Positions 52,356 through 62,543 are shown, numbered from the stretch's first letter. The stretch: 64,000 nt of DNA from Streptomyces coffeae (GCF_016741875.1 NZ_JAERRF010000002.1:248001-312000), one strand, 5' to 3'. Notes: generated from the sequence alone by a model not told the origin. Made by a program: numbers and translations.

Positions 52356-55148
52356 TCAGTCGTCACGGTCGCTCGGACAGGAGAAGCGGTGACCGGGCCC
52401 CCACGTCGTAGCCTCCTCTCCGCTGTCCCGTATGCCGCACTCCAACGCGATCGCCGGAGACGCCTCCGCCCTGTCGTACAGCATCAGCAGCCGCTTGTTC
52501 CTCGGGACCTTGCGGTTCTCGGCGAACACCAGTGATCCGGTGGCCCCGCGCACTCCGTCCGTGCCGCCCACCCCCTGCTCCAGCGCGATCTGCACCGCGG
52601 TCCGGCCGAACGGTGCCCTGCCCGCGGTGCGATACGCCGCGTTGATCCCCTCGGAGAGGACCTGAAGGGCGTCCCAGGCAAGCGGGGCTCGTCCGTCGTT
52701 GCTCCACAGGTCGTCCCCGTACGCCTCGGCGTACTGCCGACGGAAGGCGATGCCGATCACATTGGGCGGATCGTCGTTCGGCAGGGCCGGCGCCGCGTAG
52801 TACAGCCGCAGCCCGGAGTGCCGCTCGGTGGGCCGCTGATCCTCGACCACCGCATTGGTGAGGTCGTTGCCGCCGAGCACGGTCACCCGGCCCTTGCACA
52901 TGGTGCCCTCGTCGAAGGCGTTGAGGAAACTCTCGAATTCATTGGCGCGGGCGGCCCAGTAGACGACCGTGCGCGGTTCCTCCGTCAGCCTCCGGCAGAT
53001 GCTGGTGGCCATCTGGGTCGAACTGGAAACCCATTCGTCCCCCCCGTCGTTCAGCCCGGAAGGCGGGGAGGCGGACGCGTCGCCGAGGGGAAACCAGATC
53101 TGCCGGGCGCCCTTGAACTCCTCGGCGAACCGCTCGCTGAGATTGGTGCTGTAGATGTCGTGGGGGTCCCCGATCACCACCGCCTTCTCCGCCGGAGCGC
53201 ACTCCCCGGGTGCGGTCCGCACGATATTGCCGTGCCGCGCGAACTCCGCGGCGATGCGCGCCTCCCGTCCGTTGTCGGGAGGTATCTGCCGGTACATCGC
53301 CGACCCCTGCATCTGTTCCGCGGTCGCGGAGGTGCCGATCATCGGCAGCCCGCCGTCGGCCAGGATGTCCCGGGCCCGCAGGGTGTCCTTGCGGCTCTGG
53401 CCTAGGCCGACGACACCCAGGATCCGCTCCCCGCCCGCCGCGCTCCCGGCGCGGCGGACCTCCCGCACCAGCAGCTCGGCGGCCGCGGGCGCCTTGGCGA
53501 AGCCCTGCCCGGCGTCCACCTGACGGACCTTCAGCCACACCTCGCTCTTCTCCTGCTGGGCCGCCTGACGGTTGATCTCCCTCTGGGCCAGCGCGATTCC
53601 GCGCAACTCCGGAATGGCGCCGCTGTACTTGGCCTCTTCCCAGTCGTCGGCGGTCACCGGCAGGCCCAGATGGACGACCGTCCGCACGACCGCGCCCTCG
53701 CGGGCGGCCCGGTCCGCCTTCTCGTTCTCCTTGTCGATGCCGGCCCGGATGTCGTCATAGACCTCCTGGGGGCTGCGGTCCGGCAGCCGGGGCGTCGACC
53801 TGCCGGACCCGGGCGGGGAGGCGGACGCGGACCCACCGCCTTCGCCGAGACATGCGGTGTCGCTCCCCTTCGTCACCCAGGCCGCCCCGTAAGCGCCCAG
53901 CAGGGCCAGCGCGGTGAGGCCCGCCACCCCCGCCAAGACCGCCTCGACCCGCGGTGCCGCATCGGAGCGGGCCTTCCCCACGGGCGTCTCCGGATAGCGG
54001 ACGAGCCATCGCGCGGCGTCCGGGTCATCAGGGTGCGACGCCACGGCCACCCGGACCACCCGGGCACCGCCCGCCCCCGTGCTCCCGATCCAGGACTTGA
54101 GCGTGATGGCGGCCTCGGCGAAGCTCTCGGTGCGCTGCTCGTCCGGCTGCACCACGGCCACCAGCATCGCCCCCGTGCAGCCGGTGTGCTCCACCGCGCT
54201 GGGAAACCGCTCCACCAGCAGCCCGGCGTCGGATCCACCGCCCGGGAACTGGGGCAGGACAAGGACGACACGATGTCTGCGGCGTCTGCCCCAGGGAGAG
54301 AGCCGCGGGTGGCGGAAGGCCCGCTCCACATCGGCGAGCAGGGCCCGCAAGAGCGCATCGACGATCAGCGCGCGCCCCTCGGGGCCCGCGGCGGCCTCGG
54401 ACCCGGCGGTCAGCCGTACGGCGTCGGCGTAGAAATCCGCGCCCTTCTCCGGCAGCTCGGCCCATTTGGCGTACCAGCCGCCCTGACGGGTCATCCGGCG
54501 GCGGTGGCGGCGCCCGTACCACCAGCGCGGCAGCATCCCGAACACCGGTCGGCGCAGCCAGTACCAGGCGGTGCCCGGGATTCCGGGCGGCGGTTCCTCG
54601 CCACCGCTCAGGGTCTCCAGCGTCCGCAGCACGGCGGAGCTCGAACAGCGCGCCTCGTAGATCTGGTTCCGTAACTCCTCGGGCTGCGCGTCCGCCTGGG
54701 GTCTGGTGAGATCGGCCTCGACGACGGCGCACATCAGCCGGAACTGCGAAAGCCGCAGCTTGCCGAAGCCCCCCGGCCGGTTGCGCACCAGCTCTTCCTC
54801 GATCTTCTGGAAGGTCTTCCCCACCCGCTCCCGTGGCGGGCCCATGGTCTTCCCCGCCACCTGTGCGAACGGAAGCCGGGCCCTGCCGCCCGCGCTGAAG
54901 CGGGCACACAGGCCGTCGGCGATCCGCTCCGCTTCGGTCCGCCTCGTGGTACCGGCGGGATGTGCGGCGTCGGTGGCGTCAGCAGTGTCGGTGGCGTCGA
55001 GGCCATCGGCCGTGCCGACGGCCTCGGTGAGCTGCGTGAGCAGGATCTGCGGAGCCGGGCCCCGTTGTCCGGGCGACAGCAGAACGAGCCGTTCGAGCGA
55101 TTCGATCAATAATTCGATTTTGGGCAGCGATGGCACCGCGGCAGTCAT
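52356..55148 (-). CDS. Large membrane receptor: cytoplasmic N-terminal region, one span, external periplasmic-binding domain
   Basis: This protein is 930 residues. Residues 1 to about 400 are cytoplasmic, mostly helical, with an Arg-rich middle and a strand-turn segment HRVVLVLPQFPGGG that lacks a Walker motif. One membrane span (about 401-425) follows, then a Ser/Pro linker and a C-terminal external domain (about 485-928) resembling type I periplasmic binding proteins of the LivJ kind (RILGVVGLGQSRKD, YRQIPPDNGREA). It has no lipobox or signal peptide and no ABC genes nearby, so it is probably a sensor, not a transporter part. ATG 55148 has GGGGG upstream; ATG 55154 is the alternative. Confidence 0.8.
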   Translation of the reverse strand: MTAAVPSLPKIELLIESLERLVLLSPGQRGPAPQILLTQLTEAVGTADGLDATDTADATDAAHPAGTTRRTEAERIADGLCARFSAGGRARLPFAQVAGKTMGPPRERVGKTFQKIEEELVRNRPGGFGKLRLSQFRLMCAVVEADLTRPQADAQPEELRNQIYEARCSSSAVLRTLETLSGGEEPPPGIPGTAWYWLRRPVFGMLPRWWYGRRHRRRMTRQGGWYAKWAELPEKGADFYADAVRLTAGSEAAAGPEGRALIVDALLRALLADVERAFRHPRLSPWGRRRRHRVVLVLPQFPGGGSDAGLLVERFPSAVEHTGCTGAMLVAVVQPDEQRTESFAEAAITLKSWIGSTGAGGARVVRVAVASHPDDPDAARWLVRYPETPVGKARSDAAPRVEAVLAGVAGLTALALLGAYGAAWVTKGSDTACLGEGGGSASASPPGSGRSTPRLPDRSPQEVYDDIRAGIDKENEKADRAAREGAVVRTVVHLGLPVTADDWEEAKYSGAIPELRGIALAQREINRQAAQQEKSEVWLKVRQVDAGQGFAKAPAAAELLVREVRRAGSAAGGERILGVVGLGQSRKDTLRARDILADGGLPMIGTSATAEQMQGSAMYRQIPPDNGREARIAAEFARHGNIVRTAPGECAPAEKAVVIGDPHDIYSTNLSERFAEEFKGARQIWFPLGDASASPPSGLNDGGDEWVSSSTQMATSICRRLTEEPRTVVYWAARANEFESFLNAFDEGTMCKGRVTVLGGNDLTNAVVEDQRPTERHSGLRLYYAAPALPNDDPPNVIGIAFRRQYAEAYGDDLWSNDGRAPLAWDALQVLSEGINAAYRTAGRAPFGRTAVQIALEQGVGGTDGVRGATGSLVFAENRKVPRNKRLLMLYDRAEASPAIALECGIRDSGEEATTWGPGHRFSCPSDRDD

Positions 55149-55300
55149 AAACATCCCCCCGGCCCATCATCCCCACCCGCTCCGGAGAGCACCAGACCTC
55201 TCACACAGAGCGACAGACATTTTCCGGTGTTGGCCGCATGGGGGACGGAGAGAAACCGAGCGTGACCGCCGGGGCGTCAGACCGCCGGGGCGCCACGATG

Positions 55301-56263
55301 TCAGACCGTCAGTACGACCTTGCCGAACAGATCGCCGCCCGCCATCTTCTCGAACCCCTCGCGGGCCCGGTCCAGCGGCAGCACCGAATCGATCACCGGC
55401 CGCACCCCGTGCGCCGCGCAGAAGCTGAGCAGATCCTCCAGCTCGTCCTTGCTGCCCATCGTGGAGCCGACGACCTTCAGCTCCAGGAAGAAGATCCGGT
55501 TGAGTTCGGCGGTCTTGGGGTTGGGGCCGCTGGTGGCGCCCGAGATGACCAGAGTGCCGCCCGGTTTGAGCGACTTGACCGAATGCGACCAGGTCGCCGC
55601 GCCCACCGTCTCCATGACCGCGTCCACCCGGTGCGGCAGCCGCTCCCCCGGCTCGAACACCGCCTCGGCGCCCAGCTCCACGGCGCGCTTGCGCTTGGCT
55701 TCGTCCCGGCTGGTCGCGAAGATCCGCAGCCCCGCCGCGGCGCCCAGCACGATCGCGGCGGTGGCCACCCCGCCGCCCGCGCCCTGCACCAGCACGCTGT
55801 CGCCGGGGCGCACCCCCGCGTTGGTGAAGAGCATGCGGTACGCGGTCAGCCAGGCCGTCGGCAGACAGGCCGCCTCCTCGAAGGACAGCTCCTTCGGCTT
55901 GGGCAGCAGATTCCAACGGGGGACGGTGACCTTCTCCGCGAAGGTGCCCTGGTAGCGCTCGGTGAGGATGGAGCGGGGCTCGTTCGGGCCGACGCCGTGG
56001 CCGCTCTGGCCGATGACCGAGTGGAGCACGACCTCGTTGCCGTCCTCGTCGATCCCGGCCGCGTCACAGCCGAGGATCATCGGAAGCGACTCCTCGCCGA
56101 GCCCGACGCCGCGCAGCGACCACAGGTCGTGGTGGTTGAGCGAGGCGGCCTTGACGCGGACGGTGCTCCAGCCCGGCCGCACCTCCGGCTCGGGGCGCTC
56201 ACCCAGTTCAAGACCGCTCAGCGGCTGGTCACGGTCGATACGTGCGGCGTAGGCAGCGAACAT
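55301..56263 (-). CDS. Zinc-independent quinone oxidoreductase / medium-chain alcohol dehydrogenase family
   Basis: This 320-residue enzyme shows the MDR layout: LNHHDLWSLRGVG near the start, CDAAGIDEDG, then the NADP site VLVQGAGGGVATAAIVLG. The structural-zinc Cys cluster is absent, so it resembles quinone oxidoreductases. The ATG at 56263 has TATGGT seven bases upstream, suggesting a leaderless mRNA. The substrate is unknown. Confidence 0.87.
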   Translation of the reverse strand: MFAAYAARIDRDQPLSGLELGERPEPEVRPGWSTVRVKAASLNHHDLWSLRGVGLGEESLPMILGCDAAGIDEDGNEVVLHSVIGQSGHGVGPNEPRSILTERYQGTFAEKVTVPRWNLLPKPKELSFEEAACLPTAWLTAYRMLFTNAGVRPGDSVLVQGAGGGVATAAIVLGAAAGLRIFATSRDEAKRKRAVELGAEAVFEPGERLPHRVDAVMETVGAATWSHSVKSLKPGGTLVISGATSGPNPKTAELNRIFFLELKVVGSTMGSKDELEDLLSFCAAHGVRPVIDSVLPLDRAREGFEKMAGGDLFGKVVLTV

Positions 56264-56441
56264 GATCCTGACCATAGGCCGCGGCGGGGACGCGGCGGAA
56301 CCACACCGGGGTGTGACACGCACCGCGCCCGTCCGTCCCGGGGCACGGGCGGGCGCGGACAGCGACACGGGCCGGGCCGTTCCCCCTCGCGGAGGGAGCG
56401 GCCCGGCCCGTCACTGCAGCCGATGGCGCGTCAGCGTCCGT

Positions 56442-57668
56442 TCAGCGGCGCGCCACACCCTCGGCGCGTGCGGCGGCCGCGACGGCCGCGCTCACGGCCG
56501 GGGCGACCCGCTCGTCGAATGGCGAGGGGATGACCTTGTCCGCGCTCAGCTCGTCGGCCACCACGGCGGCCAGCGCCTCGGCGGCGGCGAGCTTCATGCC
56601 CTCGGTGATCCGGGAGGCCCGGACCTGGAGAGCCCCGGCGAAGATGCCGGGGAAGGCGAGCACGTTGTTGATCTGGTTCGGGAAGTCGCTGCGGCCGGTG
56701 GCGACCACCGCCGCGTGCTGGTGCGCGACGTCCGGGTGGATCTCCGGGTTGGGGTTGGCCATCGCGAAGATGAAAGCGCCGGGCGCCATGGTGGCCACCG
56801 CCTCCGGCGCCACCGTGCCGCCGCTGACGCCGATGAAGACGTCCGCTCCGGCCATGGCCGTCTCCAGCGAACCGGTCAGCCCGCCCTTGTTGGTGAACCC
56901 GGCCAGCTCACGCTTGACGTCGGTGAGGTCCTCGCGGTCCTGGGAGACGATGCCCTTGCGGTCGCAGACCGCCACATCGCCGATACCCGCTTCCACCAGG
57001 ATCCGGGCGATGGCCACTCCGGCGGCACCGGCCCCGGAGATGACGGCGCGCAGCGATCCGAGGGAACGGTCGGTCAGCTTGGCCGCGTTGCGCAGCGCCG
57101 CGAGGGTGACGACCGCCGTGCCGTGCTGGTCGTCATGGAAGATCGGGATGTCGACGCGCTCCTGGAGCTTGCGCTCGATCTCGAAGCAGCGGGGCGCCGA
57201 GATGTCTTCCAGGTTGACGCCGCCGAAGGAGGGCGCGAGCCGGGCCACGGTCTCGACGATCTCGTCGACCTCCCGGCAGTCGAGGGCGATCGGCACCGCG
57301 TCGACTCCGCCGAACTGCTTGAAGAGGATCGCCTTCCCCTCCATCACCGGCAAGGACGCCTCCGGACCGATGTCCCCGAGTCCGAGCACCGCGCTGCCGT
57401 CCGTCACCACGGCGACCACCTGGGACTTCCAGGTGTAGTCATGGACGAGCTCCGGCTGCTCGGCGATCGCGCTGCACACCTTGGCGACACCCGGTGTGTA
57501 CGCGAGGGACAGATCGTCCCGGTCGCGCACGGGCACGGTCGCCTGGACGGCCATCTTGCCGCCCCGGTGGAGTGCGAAGGCCGGATCGAACGGCTCTCCG
57601 TCGGTCACGTCTTCGGCTCCTTCGCCGTTGCTGCTGTCGCTGCGAGGATGGGCAATCTCCGCTGCCAC
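56442..57668 (-). CDS. NAD(P)-dependent malic enzyme
   Basis: This 408-residue enzyme shows malic enzyme motifs: VPVRDRDDLSLAYTPGVA, VVTDGSAVLGLGDIGP, the metal site IFHDDQHGT, the dinucleotide motif ISGAGAAGVAIARIL and MANPNPEI. It decarboxylates malate to pyruvate. GTG 57668 follows AAAGGGG. It is likely the SCO5261-type enzyme, but cofactor choice cannot be settled here. Confidence 0.95.
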   Translation of the reverse strand: MAAEIAHPRSDSSNGEGAEDVTDGEPFDPAFALHRGGKMAVQATVPVRDRDDLSLAYTPGVAKVCSAIAEQPELVHDYTWKSQVVAVVTDGSAVLGLGDIGPEASLPVMEGKAILFKQFGGVDAVPIALDCREVDEIVETVARLAPSFGGVNLEDISAPRCFEIERKLQERVDIPIFHDDQHGTAVVTLAALRNAAKLTDRSLGSLRAVISGAGAAGVAIARILVEAGIGDVAVCDRKGIVSQDREDLTDVKRELAGFTNKGGLTGSLETAMAGADVFIGVSGGTVAPEAVATMAPGAFIFAMANPNPEIHPDVAHQHAAVVATGRSDFPNQINNVLAFPGIFAGALQVRASRITEGMKLAAAEALAAVVADELSADKVIPSPFDERVAPAVSAAVAAAARAEGVARR

Positions 57669-58185
57669 TTTTTTGACCCCTTTGTCGTTTTCTGTTGAGG
57701 GTAGCCGCCCCAGGTTGGGAGCGGGCGGGCACCGCGTCCGGGCCCCCATGGAGCAGATAGCCGTGCTCTGGGGGGCGATACGGACGCCGGGCGCGTCGCA
57801 CACACGCCCTGAGCCCCGGGTGAGGGGTGTAACGACCTGTTCTACCGGATGCGCGCTCCGGAAGACGAGCGACTTCTGTCACGGTGGCGTTCAGAAAGTC
57901 CGCGTTACCATCGAAAACGATCGAATCGGACATGAATGTACATGTCACCGTCGCTCAGCAAGCGCCGCGTGATCATGAGTCCGTCCCACTTCCCCGGCCA
58001 TCGCCATCAGGCCCGGCGTTCCATCCGTGCACCACGGGGATCGCCCGTTATCCGATTTTGACATGGATAGCCGCCCGATCGAGCGGGTCCAGATGGCAAG
58101 ATGCCCCAATCACACGAGGTCGCGGCACTCAAAAACGTGTTCCCAGCACCTCGGACATCCCCTTCATCCTGCGGGAGGAACCAGC
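57669..58185. promoter_or_regulatory. Divergent promoter region between malic enzyme and the ABC transporter
   Basis: No gene was found in 517 bases. The region from about 57890 to 57950 is relatively AT-rich and holds an inverted repeat ACATG-AATGTA-CATGT (57930-57945). TTGACA appears at about 58059. Promoters for both flanking genes should lie here. Confidence 0.4.
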
Positions 58186-59139
58186 ATGACCGCCAGCTTC
58201 ACGCGCCGTCGGGCCACCACGAAGTCCCGGATGGCCACAGCCGGCGCGGTAGCGGTCGTGGGCGCCCTGCTCCTGACGGGCTGTGGCGACCAGACCGACA
58301 AGGCCACGAGTGGCTCCTCCAGCGCCGCGGGCAAGGGTCCGCTCTTCAGCGCGCTGCCGAAGAAGATCCAGGACGCCGGCGTGATCAAGGTCGGCTCGGA
58401 CATCAACTATCCGCCGGTCGAGTTCAAGAAGAACGGCCAGGTCATGGGCCTGGACCCGGATATCGCCGATGCCCTCGGCAAGGCGCTCGGTGTGAAGTTC
58501 GAGTTCAACAACGCCACGTTCGACACCCTGCTCTCCGGTCTGCGCTCCAAGCGCTACGACATCGCGATGTCGGCCATGACCGACAACAAGGGCCGCCAGG
58601 AGGGCGTGGACCCGGACACCGGCAAGAAGGCGGGCGAGGGCGTCGACTTCGTCGACTACTTCACCGCCGGTGTCTCGATGTACACCAAGAAGGGCGAGAC
58701 CGAGGGGATCAAGAGCTGGAAGGATCTGTGCGGGAAGAAGGTCGTCCTCCAGCGCGGCACCGTCTCGCACGACCTCGCCAAGGCCGAGTCCAAGAAGTGC
58801 GGCAAGGACGGCAAGATCAAGATCGAGGCGTTCGCCAACGACACCGAGGCCCAGACCCGGCTGCGCGGTGGTGGCGCCGACGCTGCCTCCAGTGACTTCC
58901 CCGTGGCGGCCTACGCCGTGAAGACCTCCGGCGGCGGGAACGACTTCGAGATCACCGGTGAGCAGGAGGAGGCCGCGCCGTACGGCATCGCCGTCAGCAA
59001 GGACAACACCGAGCTGCGTGACGCCCTCAAGCAGGCACTCGCCTTCATCATCGCCAACGGCGAGTACGACAAGATCATCGCGAAGTGGGGCGTCAAGGAC
59101 GGCGCCGTCACCAAGGCCATCATCAACGGCGGCAAGTGA
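58186..59139 (+). CDS. Amino-acid (glutamate-type) ABC transporter substrate-binding lipoprotein
   Basis: This 317-residue protein has an N-terminal signal with lipobox LTGC (Cys 33), and the SBP_bac_3 fold: VIKVGSDINYPPVEF, DPDIADALGKALG, YDIAMSAMTD. It binds a polar amino acid outside the cell and delivers it to the permease. ATG 58186 has GGGAGGAA. It heads a three-gene operon with permease and ATPase. Confidence 0.93.
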   Translation: MTASFTRRRATTKSRMATAGAVAVVGALLLTGCGDQTDKATSGSSSAAGKGPLFSALPKKIQDAGVIKVGSDINYPPVEFKKNGQVMGLDPDIADALGKALGVKFEFNNATFDTLLSGLRSKRYDIAMSAMTDNKGRQEGVDPDTGKKAGEGVDFVDYFTAGVSMYTKKGETEGIKSWKDLCGKKVVLQRGTVSHDLAKAESKKCGKDGKIKIEAFANDTEAQTRLRGGGADAASSDFPVAAYAVKTSGGGNDFEITGEQEEAAPYGIAVSKDNTELRDALKQALAFIIANGEYDKIIAKWGVKDGAVTKAIINGGK

Positions 59140-59184
59140 CCCGGCCCCTCCTTCCTCGCGCGCTCGCGCTGAAAGGCACAATCC

Positions 59185-60123
59185 GTGACAACTAAGATCG
59201 ACAAGGCGGACCCGGTCGACACCCCGCCTCCCGCGCCGGAGAACATCAAAGCCATCCCGGTGCGGCACTACGGCCGCTGGATCACCGCGGTCGTCGCCAT
59301 CACCCTCATTGTGACGCTCGTCATGGCCTTCGCCCGTGGCGATGTCAACTGGGGCGCCATCCCGGACTACTTCTTCGACAAGGAGGTGCTGCGCGGTGTC
59401 CGCAACACCGTCTGGATCACCATCCTGTCGATGGCGCTCGGTGTGGTCCTCGGCATCATCCTCGCGGTGATGCGGCTGTCGAAGAACCCGGTGACCTCCT
59501 CCATCGCCTGGGGGTACATCTGGTTCTTCCGCGGCACCCCGGTCTACGTCCAGTTGCTGGTCTGGTTCAATCTCGGCCTGGTCTTCAACTACATCAACCT
59601 CGGTCCGATCTACAAGGACGAGTGGTCGGACTTCATGACCCCGTTCCTGGCCGCCCTGCTGGGCCTCGGTCTGAACGAGGCCGCGTACATGGCCGAGATC
59701 TGCCGCGCCGGTCTCCAGGCGGTCGACGAGGGTCAGACCGAGGCCGCCCAGGCGCTGGGCATGAGCCACGCCAAGACGCTGCGCCGGGTGGTCCTGCCGC
59801 AGGCGATGCGGGTGATCGTGCCGCCGACGGGCAACGAGTTCATCAATATGCTCAAGACCACCTCACTGGTGATCGCCGTGCAGTACTGGGATCTGTTGCA
59901 GGCCACCACCAACGTCGGCCAGAACACCGGCGCCACGGCCGAGATGCTCTTCCTGGCCGCCGCCTGGTATCTGATCCTCACCTCGGTGCTGAGCGTGGGC
60001 CAGTACTACCTGGAGCGGTACTACGCCCGCGGGTCGAGCCGTTCCCTCCCGATGACGCCGCTCCAGCGGATCCGGGTCAACCTTCTGTCCGGCTCCAACC
60101 GCCAGGGAGGCGTGAGCGCATGA
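59185..60123 (+). CDS. Amino-acid ABC transporter permease
   Basis: This 312-residue protein has about five or six membrane spans and the HisM-type cytoplasmic loop ([20 protein letters not shown], then [14 protein letters not shown]). Its stop overlaps the ATPase start by ATGA. It works with the binding protein and ATPase in amino acid uptake, and being the only permease gene it may act as a homodimer. Confidence 0.94.
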   Translation: MTTKIDKADPVDTPPPAPENIKAIPVRHYGRWITAVVAITLIVTLVMAFARGDVNWGAIPDYFFDKEVLRGVRNTVWITILSMALGVVLGIILAVMRLSKNPVTSSIAWGYIWFFRGTPVYVQLLVWFNLGLVFNYINLGPIYKDEWSDFMTPFLAALLGLGLNEAAYMAEICRAGLQAVDEGQTEAAQALGMSHAKTLRRVVLPQAMRVIVPPTGNEFINMLKTTSLVIAVQYWDLLQATTNVGQNTGATAEMLFLAAAWYLILTSVLSVGQYYLERYYARGSSRSLPMTPLQRIRVNLLSGSNRQGGVSA

Positions 60124-60881
60124 CCGCCATGGTGAAGGCCGAGGGCGTACACAAGTCCTTCGGCGCGGTCCAGGTCCTCAAGGGCATCGACCTCGAGGTC
60201 GCCCCCCGCGAGGTGTTCTGCCTCATCGGCCCGTCCGGCTCCGGGAAGTCCACCTTCCTGCGCTGCATCAACCACCTGGAGAAGATCAACTCCGGGCGGC
60301 TGTACGTCGACGGCGACCTGGTCGGCTACCGGCAGAAGGGCGACAAGCTCTACGAGCTCAGGGACCGCGAGGTCGCCGAGAAGCGGCGGGACATCGGCAT
60401 GGTGTTCCAGCGCTTCAACCTCTTCCCGCATATGACCGCGCTGGAGAACGTCATCGAGGCGCCGGTCCAGGTCAAGAAGGAGACCAAGGCGGTCGCGCGG
60501 GAGCGCGCGCTGAAGCTGCTGGACCGGGTGGGCCTGGCCGACAAGGCGGGCAACTACCCCTCCCAGCTCTCCGGCGGTCAGCAGCAGCGCGTCGCCATCG
60601 CCCGCGCGCTGGCGATGGAGCCCAAGCTGATGCTCTTCGACGAGCCCACCTCGGCGCTCGACCCGGAGCTGGTCGGGGATGTGCTCGACGTCATGCGCGG
60701 GCTGGCGGAGGACGGGATGACGATGATCGTCGTCACCCATGAGATGGGCTTCGCCCGCGAGGTCGGCGACTCGGTCGTCTTCATGGATGACGGGGTCGTC
60801 GTGGAGTCCGGACATCCGCGCGAGGTGCTGACCAACCCGCAGCACGAGCGGACCAAGTCGTTCCTGTCGAAGGTCCTCTGA
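60120..60881 (+). CDS. Amino-acid ABC transporter ATP-binding protein
   Basis: This 253-residue ABC ATPase has Walker [10 protein letters not shown] (about 37-45), signature [15 protein letters not shown], Walker [13 protein letters not shown] and the H-loop VTHEMGF. It has the length of polar amino acid uptake ATPases (GluA/HisP type). A strong hairpin terminator follows. Confidence 0.95.
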   Translation: MTAMVKAEGVHKSFGAVQVLKGIDLEVAPREVFCLIGPSGSGKSTFLRCINHLEKINSGRLYVDGDLVGYRQKGDKLYELRDREVAEKRRDIGMVFQRFNLFPHMTALENVIEAPVQVKKETKAVARERALKLLDRVGLADKAGNYPSQLSGGQQQRVAIARALAMEPKLMLFDEPTSALDPELVGDVLDVMRGLAEDGMTMIVVTHEMGFAREVGDSVVFMDDGVVVESGHPREVLTNPQHERTKSFLSKVL

Positions 60882-60900
60882 CCGGAACCCGTGCGACAAC

Positions 60901-60941
60901 ACCGGGGCGGTACGGCCGTTGGCAGGCCGTACCGCCCTGGT
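60901..60941 (+). terminator. Terminator after the ABC operon
   Basis: 17-base arms (60901-60917 and 60925-60941, one wobble-type mismatch) with a 7-base loop lie 20 bases after the ATPase gene. Confidence 0.85.
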
Positions 60942-61001
60942 GCGTTATCCACGCGTCTGTTTTCGCGTCTGTTTTCGCGTCTCCTCAGTGCTCTCCCCGG
61001 G

Positions 61002-61778
61002 CTACTTCAGCCCCAGCACCATCGCGTCCGAGACCGAACACCACACCGGGCGCGCCTCCGCGAAGCCCGCGTCGCGCAGCGTCCGCGCATGCCAGGCGGC
61101 GGATTGCACCTCACCGTCGGCGTGGTCGCCGTCAGCCGGGTTGCCGAAGATCCGGAACCGCTCGGCGACCGGTCCGGCCAGCATCGTGTCCCGCGCGGCG
61201 GCCTGCCACCAGTCCACCCAGTCCTGGGTTCCGGCCGCCCTGGCGCGCGCCTGCCGCTCCTTGTGGAACGCGTGGTCGGCGGCGTTGATCCGGGGCGTGC
61301 TCGGGTCCGGCATATGGTCGGCGTTGAGGAAGGCACCGCCCTCCCGCAGCACCCCCGCGACCTGGCTGTACAGCACGCTCAGCTCCTCCGAGCGCAGCCA
61401 GTGCAGCGCGGTGGAGCTGAGCACGGCATCGTACGCGCGGTGCGGCAGCCGGCGCGTCCACTCCGGGTCGCGCAGATCGGCGGTCACGAACGTCACACGG
61501 CTCTCCGCCGTGAAGTGGCCGCGGGCGATCGTCAGCAGCGCCGGGTCCAGATCCACACCGATGCTGGTGGCTTTGGGGAACCGGCGGAGCGCCCGGTCCG
61601 AGATACTGCCGGTGCCGCACGCGAGGTCGAGGATCTTCGGCTCCGGGCCGACGAGCGCCTCGACCGCGTCGAGCATCGCCCGGAACCGCTCTTCACGCTC
61701 AGGGAGGTACCACTCCTGCTGCCGGTCCCAGCTCCGCTGCCACGCCTGCCAGTCCGCCACGGCGACGGTCTTTGTCAT
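61002..61778 (-). CDS. SAM-dependent methyltransferase (class I)
   Basis: This 258-residue protein shows the SAM motif LDLACGTGSISDRAL, acidic IGVDLDP, and the later strand YDAVLSSTALHWLR, as in trans-aconitate methyltransferase-like enzymes. ATG 61778 has GGGAGTGG. The substrate is unknown. It is divergent from the CGNR gene. Confidence 0.88.
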   Translation of the reverse strand: MTKTVAVADWQAWQRSWDRQQEWYLPEREERFRAMLDAVEALVGPEPKILDLACGTGSISDRALRRFPKATSIGVDLDPALLTIARGHFTAESRVTFVTADLRDPEWTRRLPHRAYDAVLSSTALHWLRSEELSVLYSQVAGVLREGGAFLNADHMPDPSTPRINAADHAFHKERQARARAAGTQDWVDWWQAAARDTMLAGPVAERFRIFGNPADGDHADGEVQSAAWHARTLRDAGFAEARPVWCSVSDAMVLGLK

Positions 61779-61871
61779 CGTGCCACTCCCTCTCGCGGTC
61801 CGTAATACCCTGGTTCGCAAGGCGCCCATTACCGACCGCCCGACCTTAAATCACCCCCGTAAGGACCACAA

Positions 61872-62543
61872 GTGGAACTGGCTTATTACTCGGATCTCGC
61901 GGTACGCCTGGTCAACAGCGAGGAGCCCGTCCGCGGTACCGACGCCCTGACCTCCGTGGAAGCTGTGCGCACGCTCTTCGGCGAGAGCAAACAGGCGGCC
62001 CGGCGCGCCACCGACGCCGATGTGACCCGACTCAGGGCGGTGCGGGCACGGCTGCGCGCGGTCTTCGAGGCGGCGGCGGAGGGGGACGAGGTACGGGCCG
62101 TGGACCTGCTCAACGCGCTGCTGATCGAGTTCCCGGTGAGCCCGCAGATCTCCGGGCACGAGACCCGGGACGAGGACGGCCGCCCCCACTGGCATATGCA
62201 CATCGCGGACTACGCGGCCAACGCGGGCGCCGGATTCGCCGCCACCGCCTCGATGGGGCTCGCCTTCCACCTCACCGAACTGGGCGCCGACCGGCTCGGC
62301 ATCTGCGAGGCGTCGCCCTGTCGCAACGCCTATCTCGATACATCGACAAATCGATCCCGGCGCTACTGTTCCGACCGCTGCGCCACCCGCGCCAATGTGG
62401 CCGCCTACCGCGCCCGCAAGCGCCTCGACGCCGAGCGCTCGGCCGCCGCCGAACGCGGCCCGCGCGCCCCCCGCGAGGACCGCGACCGCACCGGCCGCAC
62501 CGCGGACGCCGCCCACGACAGCAGCCCCGCGATGGAGCGCTGA
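61872..62543 (+). CDS. CGNR zinc-finger protein
   Basis: This 223-residue protein has an N-terminal helical domain (ABATE-like) and a C-terminal CGNR-type zinc finger. Cys residues occur in GICEASPCRNAYLD and RYCSDRCATRANVAAYR; the usual CGN reads CRN here. These proteins are taken to be stress-linked DNA-binding regulators. GTG 61872 follows AAGGACC. The 3' end overlaps the sodX-like gene by 139 bases on the other strand. Confidence 0.87.
   Translation: MELAYYSDLAVRLVNSEEPVRGTDALTSVEAVRTLFGESKQAARRATDADVTRLRAVRARLRAVFEAAAEGDEVRAVDLLNALLIEFPVSPQISGHETRDEDGRPHWHMHIADYAANAGAGFAATASMGLAFHLTELGADRLGICEASPCRNAYLDTSTNRSRRYCSDRCATRANVAAYRARKRLDAERSAAAERGPRAPREDRDRTGRTADAAHDSSPAMER

Noticed and set aside
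57904..57920. GlnR-like half site (GTTAC with GAAAAC) upstream of the amino-acid transporter
   Set aside because: The spacing is off, only one half is present, and it lies about 280 bases from the gene.
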